DNA of 64,000 nucleotides from Pseudoscleropodium purum (lineage: Eukaryota > Streptophyta > Bryopsida > Hypnales > Brachytheciaceae): contig OZ017802.1 of NCBI GenBank assembly GCA_963969395.1, positions 3,598,501 to 3,662,500 on the forward strand, read 5' to 3'. Position numbers and translations under genes: made by a program. Below are positions 23,633 through 34,471 of this stretch, one piece after another; within the stretch, counting starts at the first letter, position 1, and the number at the start of each line of letters is the position of its first letter. The notes beneath the pieces are model-generated. The model saw only the letters and a list, made by a program, of their open reading frames with translations. It was not told the origin of the DNA and ran no database searches.

Positions 23633-23849
23633 ATCCAAATACTTGCCTTAGAATTTATTACTATGTAGTTTGCACGTAGTTAGTGCCAAAATTTTGTTTA
23701 CTAAATTATTTGGAAGCCACTATTTGAGCCTATACAAAATTCCATTGAATTGCCTCATTTTTTAAAATTTTGTTACTAAATTTGCAAAGGTACCATATTT
23801 ATATTTCAATAATTTGGAGGCTACCACCAATTTTATTTCAGATCATTTT

Positions 23850-24185
23850 AGCAAGAGGTCATGTCATCATTGTAGCCTATCACATGTGTAGCCTTATCGA
23901 CTTCACCTTCTAAAACGATATAGAAGACCACTAGTTGTTGGACAACCAATTGTAAAATCAAGTGGATTTCTACAACAATTTCCAATGGATCTTTTTGAAA
24001 TTTTGTTACAAGATGTAGTCATGTATCCCCTTAGTTTAAATGTAATTTTTTTCCAATCAAAGTGGTGTGTGGATGCAAAGTTATGTTGTCCAAAAAAGTC
24101 TAGGTAATTGGGACAATTAGGGCAATTAGGGAATCTTTTGCTAAATTTCACATCTACCTCTAAAATTTGTTGGATATATAATTTT
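23850..24185 (+). repeat. Dispersed AT-rich repeat R3, copy 2
   Basis: Same landmarks and order as 13,570-13,885. It contains a local duplication of ACAATTAGGGC near 24,113-24,130. Confidence 0.72.
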
Positions 24186-24900
24186 ATATTATAAGATGCA
24201 ATTGTAAGAAAAACCATACATAGAACAAAAATCTCATTTTAGGGTTAACCCTTGAAAGATATTGAAGGCCCAAAGGGTTCAAAGAATTCAATGGATGACT
24301 TCATTGTTCACTATAGAAACAAATAATGCACCTATTGGTCAAATAAGGAACATTTTGATGTCTACCTTGATCATGGGTGGTTCCATCCTTCCACATGACT
24401 AAGATAATCATACCCATTACAATCATTCTCCAACTTGCGTCCTTTCTGTAAGGTGAAAACACCCATTCTTGTCCCTATTCCTATTCCTTGTCTAGTAGAG
24501 TGCCCTTAAAGCTTTTCTCCATTAATATGAATATGTCTTTCAAATATTTGATTCTTATTGGTTGACGCATTTGAAAGACACATTATGAATTTTGATTTGT
24601 TAAGACTTGATTTTTGCAGGGTTCAAGTTTGGGTGCACCTATAGGACAAATCTAGTAGTCTAGAGACCCACAACTTTGAAAAACCATAAAAAATACATAT
24701 CACATCCGGAAAATCTAATTTTTTTTTATATTCATGATTTTCACTCACCAATACTACAAAAATATTATTTAAAAAAAAGCCTTCCTCCAAGTATGTTGAA
24801 TTCCTTAAACGGACGGATTTGGGTGTTTTTTACCTTGCATACGTTGAACATTTGAGCCCACAAATCTTCTCCTAGTGTTGATAGTGGACGAGTTTGAAGA
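24186..24900. other. AT-rich intergenic DNA
   Basis: No gene or repeat recognised before unit C. Confidence 0.55.
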
Positions 24901-27600
24901 GGCGGACGCAATCCAGCTTGGAGTCGGTCATCATTGCCCTTCGTGTTTTCCAGAATCTGAGATTGACTGCCTCCTTATCTTCTCCCCCTGACTTTGACGC
25001 TTTTACGGTCTTCTTCCCCCCTTCGATAGTGTACCCCCCCCTTTGACTCCTGCAGTCCCCCCCAATTGTCTATAGTACAAAGCCACCCTAGCCCTTGCGC
25101 AGTTGCACTATGTAGTGAACTCACCAGGACACACCGAAAGCTCGTGACTTTCTTCCGGAGCTTTTGCAGACGCTTGCATGTTGCACTTTCTCAATTAGAG
25201 GCTGTCAGTTGTGCGGAACGAGTTTGAATTTTCACGAGCACTGTCGGTAGGCAATAGAGGTACGGTGGGGGAAATTATTAGAAGGCCGGGGTTCTGATCG
25301 ATCGAGTATGCCCTGGGTGGGCGTCGGTATGATTTCAGCCTGAGCAAGCAAGCTGGGCGTTTCTGATCGACTCTTGTTTCGAGTTCGTCGATCGATCGCA
25401 CTTCAGCTTAGTACGTAATTGTTGTGCGTGTGCGTGCAGTTTGTCGCCGTAGCACTCGAGTTTGAATTTGTTAGCTAGTCTCTTGATCCGACGACGCCAG
25501 TAGGGGTGCGGGATATTACGCACTAGACGCCATGGAAAGTGTAGATTGGGTGAACATGGAACTTTTTGATTGGTTTTATTCGAATTTGTCTGGACTGCGT
25601 GGTGGAGACTTGGCTGGTGCTGAAGCCAAGAATGAGGTACTGTCATTCTGGGGTTTAGAAATCCATTCAAGGGCAACTGTAGGCAGTGCAAAGGGTGGTT
25701 GGGTTGTGGACCTGACCCAGGAAATTTTTTTAATGTCAGACGTCTTGCGCCTTTTGGATTCCAAGTTAAGATGGGTGAATGCAATCCAAGCGTCACTCAA
25801 TGGTTGGTTGGAAGGCGGGAGGGCTCGAAGGCTTGTGTACTCCATTTGGAAATCATGTAACGATGATAAGTATCCGGGTCCTCCTGAAGAAGAGCCCTCG
25901 GAGGCCTCAATACCGTCTTACGCCGTTGTTGTGTCAGCACTGGTTCTGTTGTCTTTGGTATACCAATACCTCATGGGAAATGTGGACCTAGGGAGCTCCA
26001 AAGCATACTCACGGAGTTCTTTAGATGTTCGAGATATTTACGTAGCAATTGTCCTGTTCCTAGGCGCCTATGTGTGGATTAAGTTCAGAGAGGTAGCCTT
26101 CAGAGGAGTGCACAAGAGAACACGAGTGGACAAGCAAGGTCGCACCAAGGTGGTGTATGATGCACGATTGACACCTCCTAGGTGGAACGGCGAAGCAGTG
26201 CCAAAGCTCGAACTTGGGCAGTTCGCCACCGAGCAAGAGGCACACAATAAGTTTCTCATTGCTGCCTTCTACTACAACAGAGATGCAGGTTTGCTGGATG
26301 GCTGCTTTCAGGTCCCACCCATGAGTGAGGAAGAGCGAAGCCTCACTGGCCTCCGATTTAGGGAGTGGGTGATAGGTCAAGCAAAGGAGGTTTATGAAGA
26401 TTTCAGAAAGAAGAAGGCGGAGGCAGCCTTTTGACAGGATTTGTTTGAAGCTTGGGATGACGAGGTGAATGTGAACTTTTCTATCCCGAGCTTGTTGAAC
26501 TCAGATGAACATCGACAACCAGCCCTTGTGAGTCAGGTGGAGAACTTGGGAATGGATGTGGCCATGCCTGACGATCAAGGTTTGGAATGCGCAACACAAT
26601 CCTTTGGTGGAATGGGTGAGGTAAGGAACTTAGTCCTTTTACTTGAGTGGCTTTCACTAGTAGAATGACATCTGTTTTTAGGTCTTGTTCCCGTTCGTGA
26701 GAAAATTCTAATTCTTCAAAGTATTAAAATATGTACTATGTGGATAGTACATGAGTAAGTGATGAATTATTGGTGTTTGAAGTAGTACCTAGGTCCCAGT
26801 CATATTTTCACCTTGAGATGATGTATTTGCAGTGTATCTTCAACAAGCATCTTCGGATGCGATAGAACCCAGAAGTATTTCATATGGTCATGTGTTGGCA
26901 TTATAAATGGATGATTTCTAAAGCCACGAGAAAGGAAACACAGGCTTTTATTAGTCGGTTTCTGACTTATTAGAAATGCTATACCCTTTTTGGTTTAGGT
27001 TTGTGACAAAGTTTGACGGATGACGTTCAGGGTCTTGCGCTTTCAAATGGTCATAGCCGTGGTTTTGAAGAAGGATCTGCGCTACCTGTTCCCCGACTGC
27101 CACCAAACACAGAGAGTGGAATGGGTCTGAACAGCAGTGATCAATGGGACTTGCTTCAAACACGTGTGAGCACTCAGCAACAGCAAATTTCTCTTCAGCA
27201 ACAACAAATTTCGGATCAGCAACAGCAGATTTCTCTTCAGTATCAACAAATTTCGGATCAGCACCAGAAAATTTCTCTTCAGCAACTGCAAATCGACGAA
27301 CTCGAAGCCCAAATGTTGCAGTTACAAATTCAGCTGCAGAACCTCCAGGAATCCAGGAATCAAAACCCTCAGTGATCATACCAGTTATACATTCAGGAGC
27401 AGCAGCAGCTGCAAGACATCAACTCTGAAGGATTTCTAGGCGTGGAGATGAAGATGGAGCAAAGCTTGCTTCAACAGTTTACTCACGCCTCATGGCTCCG
27501 CCACCTGATGGAGAAGGCCGAGAAGCCCAGGAAGCCTTCGTCTGAGTTGGAGAGAAGTTGGATACCCTTATACATGTAGCGTAATTTGGCTATCACAGTA
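24900..27600 (+). repeat. Duplicated unit C
   Basis: Third family unit. The upstream block from about 25,000 shares the CCCCCCAATTGTCT, CTTCCGGAGCTTTTGCAGA and CGAGTTCGTCGATCGATCGC motifs with the other units. It is the most divergent unit: its 3' coding part and exon 2 differ clearly from A, B and D, which resemble one another more closely. Confidence 0.82.
25532..27375 (+). CDS. AP2-like, two-TM, Q-rich coiled-coil protein (copy C; TGA at codon 301)
   Basis: The best-preserved family member. Exon 1 is 25,532-26,620 (363 codons) and exon 2 is 27,031-27,375 (GAG|GTAAGG, TTCAG|GGTCTT), in phase across the intron. The product would be 477 residues but for one TGA at 26,432-26,434. As written, the frame gives 300 residues.

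Seen: an N-terminal domain of about 120 residues, unrecognised; hydrophobic helices at about 130-147 (VVVSALVLLSLVYQYL) and 168-184 (IYVAIVLFLGAYVWIKF); then about 197-263, where LELGQFATEQEAHNKFLIAA matches the AP2/ERF pattern LGTF-x-T-EEAA-x-AY-x-AA. Exon 2 carries six to seven successive heptads alternating QQQQISL and QQQQISD.

Inferred: a membrane-tethered protein with an AP2-like fold and a coiled coil for self-association. DNA binding is unproven, because the strands that contact DNA in AP2 are poorly conserved. The TGA may be a disabling mutation, a natural end, or be read through (TGA-C context). Confidence 0.6.
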
Positions 27601-28704
27601 GAGTACTCTAATGGTAGCATATCAGTTTTACACACAATATAGGACGCTCTTCTTGCATTAGTAGGAAAGGCTACATTAAGAAATATCCAGTCTTATGTTT
27701 TGTGTGTTCGTGACATGAAATGAAAGTAGATTTTTTCACTTAGTCTAGTGTGGCGATATTGTCGCCAGAGTTGCAGTATCTCAATGGCAGTGATAATTAA
27801 GAATCAAGAGAACAAATATGAAACCCTCAATTGGGGTGCATCCTTCCTTTGAATCCTTAATCTTGAGCCATTAATTCCTCTGCACCATTATTGCAAGTTC
27901 CCCATTGATATACTCATTACATGTTAGAATGACACTAGGAAACACTGCATGTAAGAAATGCAATAGATTTTTCACAACAGATTTCATAAGTGTCTAGCAT
28001 TAAATATGTAAAACTACGAGATGAGCATCGATAAACCTGTCAGTTGAAAGTGTTGACTAGGTTTCCTTTCTTAAGGTAAGAAGTAGATAGAGAGCAATTG
28101 GACACAAAACTATGAATGCTTAGACTTTGGAGCAATGACTTTCAGATTGTAGATACAGGTTAGAAGGAAGTCCTTGATCTATTCCGGTGAAGCAAAGTCT
28201 TCGACCAGACCACGCATCATTTGGTCGATATGAATCAATACACAAAATTTGCTTTTAAATAAGAAATTGCACATCAATTTCATTGCTCCCCGATTGATCA
28301 GGTGCGCAACTGGAGCTATGGCACGGTGGGATAATTCTCTGCTGCAGTGATTGCCTAGTAAAGATCAAGGACAACGTCTACACTCGAAACTGTCTCTCCA
28401 CTGTCTAATTTCAATTAAATGAATTGCCTCTAGTATCTTTTAAAAATCTTGGTACGCAAAGACACAAAGAAAAACCAGAGGAGCGACAGAGCAGATTCAA
28501 AGCGGAGATCAGATCACGGTTTTATCGCATTTTGCAAAGGGCATGGCCTCCAGCTACTGACGGCATTGTAATTTTGCTGCGAAGTACTCGAAGAGTTTCA
28601 TAGAATTTACAATTTGGTGCCAAAAAGTTCGATTTCACTTGCAACTGGAACCAACACAAATTCTCTCTCGATGAAAAATCCAACTGCTACTTTGCATATT
28701 CTTG
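27601..28704. other. Spacer between units C and D
   Basis: No gene seen. Composition is more balanced than in the deep intergenic regions. It is probably the 3' region of C and the distal upstream region of D. Confidence 0.5.
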
Positions 28705-31420
28705 GATGAATGAGTATTCTCCCTCCACTTTGTCAAATTGGGGGAGGAAGACAGGTGGGGTGGGGCTCTGGGAGTAATCTGAAAGAATACACACGTCACA
28801 TTCTCCAATAGATTCCATCTTACCACCTTTGATTCTGCGTTGTTCCACCTTTGAATCCTACTATACCTCCTTACCGCCGACGCACACGGTCGTGTACCCC
28901 GCTTTATTTCCTGCAATCCCCCAAAACTGTCTGTACAGTACAGTACAAAGCCACCCACAGCTCAGTACCAGGGAAGCTCGTGACTCAGTTTTTCTTCTGG
29001 AGCTTTTGCAGACACTTGCATGTTCCTCTGTCTGCTCCTTTCGGCCGGGGGCTTCACCCACTTTTCTGTTGTCAGTTGTGCGGAACGAGTATGAATTTTC
29101 ACGAGCACTGTCGGTAGGCAAATAGAGGTTGGAGAATTTGAAGGGGTTCTGATCGAGTATGGCCCTGAGTGGGTGTCGGTACTGTGAGCAAGCAAGCTGA
29201 ACGTTTCTCAGCGACTCCGGTATCGAGTTCGTCGATCGATCGCACTTCAGTAATTGTTGTGTGTGAGCGTGCAGTTTGTCGCCCTGGCACTCGAGTTTTG
29301 CATTTGTTAGTCTCGGAGACGACGCCAGTGGGGTGCGGGGAATTGTGCACTACAGGCCATGGAATCTGTTTTGGACATGGATTGGTATTATTCGAAATTG
29401 TCTAGATTGCGTGATGGAGGCCTGGCTGGTGCTGAAGCCAAGAATGAGATACTGTCATTGTGGATTTGGGATATCCATTCGAGGGCAATCGTAGGCAGTG
29501 CAAATGTTCGTTGGGATGATTTTCATTTGATTCCCGGTGTCTTGCCATTTTTGGATTCCAAGCTACGACGGGTAAATGCAATCCAGGCATCACTGAATGA
29601 TTGTTTGAAAGGCGGGCGAAGCTGGCTTGTGTTCCCCATTTGAAGATCATGTGCGGATGAAAGGTGTCGGTTTCCACCTGATGAGCCCTCACACGCCGCA
29701 ATCCCGTCTTACGCCGTTGTTGTGTCAGCAGTGGTTCTGCTGACTGTGATATACCAATACCTCACGGGGAATATGGACATTGGGAGCTCGAAAGCATACT
29801 CACGGAGTTCTTTAAATGTTCGAGATATTTACGTAGCAATCGTCCTGTTCCTAGGCGCCTATGTGTGGATTAAGCTCAGAGAGGTAGCCTTCAGAGGAGT
29901 TTACTCCAGACAAATAGTGGACAAGCGTGGTCGAATCACGAAGATGGTGTACGAGCCGCGATTCAAGCCTCCCAGAGAGAACGGCACAGTTTTCCACTGG
30001 ATCTATCTTGGGCAGTACACCACCCCGGAGGAGGCATCGATTTGTATCAAATTGCTGCCTTCTACTATAACCAGGGTCAAGGCGGTTCGCTGAACCTTGG
30101 AGATGGTCGCTGGTTCTCGATCCCACCCATGAGTGAGGGAGACCGAAGCCTCACTGGCGCAGAGAAGAGGGCGTGGGTGAAAGTTCAAGCGCTGAAGGTT
30201 TACGAAGAATTCCGGAAGGAGAAGGCGGAGGCAGCCTTGTTGCTGCAGGAATTGTCAGAAGTTTGCGAAGATCAGGCGACGCCAAGCCAGGGTGTGGATC
30301 CTTCTGAGGCAAGCTTGTTGGACTCAGCCGAGCATCAACTACCTCTTCTGGCGGAGAACTCAGGAATGGCTATTGCTATGCTTGACGATCAAGGTTTGGA
30401 ATGCGCAACACAATCCTTCGGTGCAATGCATGAAGTAAACCACCCATTCCCTTGGCTTTCAACTGGTTTGAGTGTTTTTCACTACTACAATTGGACGAAC
30501 TTATTAAGGTCTTGTCGCATTCTGGAGCGGAAACTGTTTGGATTCTATATGAATTAGAGGACGAGTTTGTTAATGCTTCAAGTAGCAGTGTCTCTCAATT
30601 GCAAGCCTAGATTTGTCTTGAACCCTGAAATTATGCATCTACAATGTTAGTATCTTCCATTTTGGAAGTTTGATTGTGATAGAACCTAACTATAAGCAAT
30701 TTCATTTCCAAGTGGTCGCATGGTCATGTGCTTGCATGGTAAACGGATTATTTTTCAAGCCACCGGACAGGAAACTTCACGCAATTGGGTTACGCTGTTG
30801 CCTAATCACAAATTATGCACTAAACTTGCTATTGTACGTCTTTGACATATTTTGGTGGATCCATGATGTTCAGGGTTTTGTGACTTCGGCTGGCCACAGT
30901 CTTGGTATTGCGGAAGAATCTGCAATACCAATTCCACAGCTGACACCAGACACACAAAGTGGAATGGGTATCAACAACAGCAACCAATTGAACTTACTTC
31001 AAATTGTGCATAACCAGCAAGAGCTGATAACTTATTTGCAACAACAACTCGAAGAATCCAGGATTCGTATTTCTCAGCTCGAAGATCAACATTCTCTTCA
31101 GCAGCAGCTGCAAGACATCAATCAAGGAGTTTCAAGCTTTGAGGTGGAGATGGAGCAGAGCATGCCTCAACAAAATCACGCCTGCAGGCCTCGTAACTCT
31201 GCCTTCTGGTGAATCGATCGGAAGCCCAGGAAGCCTACATCTGAGTTCGATAATAGCTGGATACACCTGCACATGTAGTGCGCTTTGTCTAATATACTTC
31301 GCAGTAATATATGTAACGGTAATAATCGTGTAATTTAGTGCAGTCTTCATGTCTTCGGTAGTAAAGGTTTGGTACATTGTGAAATTTCACGTCTTAGCTA
31401 TGATTTTGCACCGGGATTGA
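28705..31420 (+). repeat. Duplicated unit D
   Basis: Fourth family unit. The upstream block from GGATGAATGAGTATTCTCCC matches unit A at about 565 onward, including GGGGGAGGAAGACAGGTGGGG (compare 598-617). The 3' flank to GTGAAATTTCACGTCTT matches A at 3,661-3,677. It is the cleanest reference for the MITE-free 3' flank. Confidence 0.87.
29359..31212 (+). pseudogene. AP2-like membrane/coiled-coil family, copy D (broken)
   Basis: Starts MESVLDMDWYYSKLSRLRDG. A TGG-to-TGA change at 29,641-29,643 stops it at codon 95, where relatives read SIWRSC or SIWKSC. The frame stays open after it through both membrane segments, then loses one T at 30,041-30,043 exactly as in copy B, closing just inside the AP2-like helix. 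Exon 1 would end at 30,434 and exon 2 (30,874-31,212, 112 residues) is fully open: GFVTSAGHSLG, then a Q-rich coiled coil and a NSAFW end. Its coiled coil is shorter than B's by exactly 21 residues. It could be transcribed, but no full-length product is possible without correction. Confidence 0.78.
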
Positions 31421-31516
31421 CATGAATGGGTGTCTGTTTTTCCTCTTCAAGTGTGGTCTCACTGGCAATACTGTCGCCAGAGGTGTGCCCGTTCCGAGGG
31501 TTTGAGTATTGAAGGA

Positions 31517-31558
31517 CCTAAACCCTAAACCCTAAAAAAAACCTAAAACCCTAACCCT
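31517..31558. repeat. Short interstitial telomere-like repeats
   Basis: CCTAAACCCTAAACCCTAAA followed by degenerate CCTAAAACCCTAACCC, the plant TTTAGGG telomere unit read on the C-rich strand. Two to three clean units only, close to the end of unit D. Confidence 0.85.
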
Positions 31559-33076
31559 GCGATGCCGAGGTCGTAAGTACCCTTAATCCTGGAACAATCC
31601 AGTATCCGAGTAGTCTCGCTAAGCATTTTAGAATATGCAGGAGTGATATTTGGAGGTGGATAGAGCTGATGATAGAGAAGCCCTGTTGAGATCAATTATT
31701 TAAGGTAACAGGTTCAGAAATCGCCCACCTAAGAGCTGAAACTAAATTTTGGACAGGTGAAACGTCTTGAAATATTTTTCAGTAAATTTTCCTTGAAAGA
31801 TAAGAGGAATTGGCATCTAACCCAAGTTGTTTCATATTTTTTGGAGCTTTCTGAAATTAGTTATGAAATTTTGAAGTTGAAGTGGCATAGGGCTTTAAAA
31901 TCGCCCACCCCCTAAAATGTACATTTTTTGTACATCGCTGAAGGCTATGAAATAGTTACATGTACAAGCTGTGTACATTTGAATAGGGTGGGTGATTTTA
32001 GAGCCTCTACAATTTCAAAGCTTGTTACCTTACTAGTTTACAATGTATTCATTTCTTCAAATGTGAAAATATATATGACAAAATATTGACAAACACATAT
32101 GATAAAACAGAACTAAGACATATTGCTAAAATTTTGCTATGACTTTGTTGTTGTCAAATCATATTACAACACTCACAATTGACAATTGAAATAATTGAAC
32201 TATAGTTAACCATTATGAACAAATATTTTTTATTCAAAGAGATTGTATTGTTGGTTGCTAAATACTAATTAGAATGACTTGTATTAATTGTGTATCAGGA
32301 CAAATATTTTCAAATCTATTCAAAGTAGATGCATCAATGGTTCAAATTGCAACCTATAGATTATTTATAATAATAAATGAAATCTCGAGTCTTTAATTCA
32401 TTAAGAATCTTGAAATCCCATTTCAATTAAAGTGTCAACATTTTTTTCTCTATAAATTTTTCTGGAATCATAAGTGTGTCAACTTTTTGCAATATTGATG
32501 GAATTGGGTCTTAAATGATGTACATCAATATGCAATAAAATATCCAAGTCATCATGACTAAAAAAGAAACATACTTTTGGTGATTTTTGGAATGATTATG
32601 AATCCTATTCCACAATTGAGTCTATGGGGTGGTTAGCTTTGGAATTCATTTATTTCCAAACGGTAATTGCTTTCTACTTCAAATTCTCTTAAGATTGTAG
32701 TGCACAAAAGATATTTCAACATTCATCTTTATTCATTTGGATTTTGTCCACTCATTTTCAACATATGGCATATACAGTGAAATTAAACAAAAGATAGACT
32801 CAATTTTTGCAATCACCGCAAGGAGCTCTAAAGGTCTAAGTTGAAGTGACCACCTAACTCATCCCCTATTTTATCTTTGGCAAAAATATAGAAACTTTTT
32901 CTTTTCCATGCATAATAAAATTTTCAAACCTGGAATTCATATGTGGAATCAACAGCCTCAAAATTAGCTAGGAAAGTTATAAAAGATAAATTAATCAAGC
33001 ACAAAATAGGGGGATTTTTTTTTGCATGCACCCTTGGAATGACTTTGGGAAGTCTAGCAAGGGGGGTGGCTCACCT
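31559..33076. other. AT-rich intergenic DNA
   Basis: No gene seen. The GTACATTTT/TACATGTACA-type motifs at 31,916-31,980 are short and unexplained. Confidence 0.55.
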
Positions 33077-33249
33077 TGGAACTCTAAAGCATATTTACAT
33101 AGTCTTTGGATTTTCAAGATATTTATAAAGCAATAGTCCTATTCCTAAACACCTATGAGTGGATTAAGTTCATAGAGGTAGCCTTCAAAAGAAGGCACAC
33201 AAGAAAATGAGTGGTACCAAAGTGATTTTTGATGATCAACACCTCCTAT
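33077..33249 (+). pseudogene. AP2-like family relic E (decayed fragment)
   Basis: Aligns without large gaps to 25,985-26,180 of copy C: AAAGCATATTTACATAG against AAAGCATACTCACGGAG, GCAATAGTCCTATTCCTAAA against GCAATTGTCCTGTTCCTAGG, and GGATTAAGTTCATAGAGGTA against GGATTAAGTTCAGAGAGGTA, then AAGAAGGCACACAAGA and ACACCTCCT. It covers the second membrane segment and the start of the AP2-like region. Stops occur in every frame. Many differences are G-to-A or C-to-T (GGCGCC has become AACACC), as expected of methylated CpG decay. No flanking unit sequence is recognisable. Confidence 0.72.
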
Positions 33250-34471
33250 TGTATCCGTTAGGATTCTACCATTCAAAGTGTTGAAACTAAACATAAATTT
33301 TCAAAGAGGTGATTATAGGTGTTTCTAAATCCAATAATAGACTCTTATGAATAGTAGGATTTCTATGCACTTTCAAAGTTTGCATGCTTAGTTTGTACAC
33401 AAAGTATCTAATTATAATTTCAAAGACAAGACACTGATAATAAGTAAATCCAAAGTTAATTGTAGGTTCTCATGTTCAAAGATTTACTTTCTACCTAGGA
33501 ATTTGTAGGTGTAGATTTCTATAAACCAAGGTGTGAATATCTTGGTTTATTCAAATTCTGGAAAATTTGAAATATATGTTAATCTTTCACTTTAAGTGCC
33601 CAAGCAGATATAATATAACCTTTGACTGTTTTTCAAATCCTAGTGGATGCTTCAAATTGCTCTAGTAACCCTAAATTGAATAACTGGAGAAAGATTGCCA
33701 AGTTGAAAAAAATAATGAATGGTCTCGTTGGAGATAAAAGATTCAACTCCATTAGGAAAAATCGAGTGCAATGGGAGCATTTTTTCGACATTGATGTACT
33801 TCAAAAGCTAATTAGTTGAGAGCTCACTCCAGAAACCCAAGTCTCCAATCAAAAAGTTCCAAAACATAAGCTTACATCAACCCATTACTCACAGAAGACT
33901 TTTAGTGATTGAGGAATGCCTCAAGGTTCGTGTAGAACAGTTGCATTTCTTGAGGACCAGTTGTAGGTCATTTCAAAATTTCAAAATTAAATCCTAATAA
34001 TTGTTTTGCATCAGTTATTCAAACAATGCACAACTTGATGTGTTCGATTTCCATGACAATTGCTCACAAGAATAAAAAAGAAACCTGATTAATAATAGGA
34101 ACTATGCTGAGTGCAAATTTTTTCAGGTAGCATGCTCACCTGCCTTACTTAACACTGAGGAGCAATTACTGGCCAAATGCAATAACTGGACATGTAACCA
34201 ACCATCTTACACAAACCATGGATCGGGTTCCACAAAAAAATTGAACTGCAATCAATTCATTCAAACAGAAGCTACCACCTTCGAGGCCCAGCACTCGAAA
34301 CAAATACAAGCCAATGAGACATGTAGAGAGAAATAGTCCTAAACACAGGACCATCGTCGAATTACAATATGCTAGTATACAGAAGCCCATCAAGGTGGTG
34401 GCCTCAACCAAACGGGTCCCATGTGATCCTTGTGCCAAGAAAGCAAGACAGGTTAATTGCAATCCGGCTCA
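33250..34471. other. Intergenic DNA, WAPL 3' side
   Basis: No supported gene. A 65-codon frame at 33,622-33,819 (KIAKLKKIMNGLVGDKRF) is unrecognised. The last few hundred bases probably include the WAPL 3' UTR. Confidence 0.5.

Noticed and set aside
27170..27315. CRISPR-like or satellite array
   Set aside because: The 21/42-base periodicity is the coding repeat of QQQQIS(L/D) heptads in exon 2 of copy C, without spacers.
340..31420. Units A-D as LTR retrotransposons
   Set aside because: No terminal repeats bound the units, no gag or pol frame is present, and each retains a spliceosomal intron with proper GT-AG borders.
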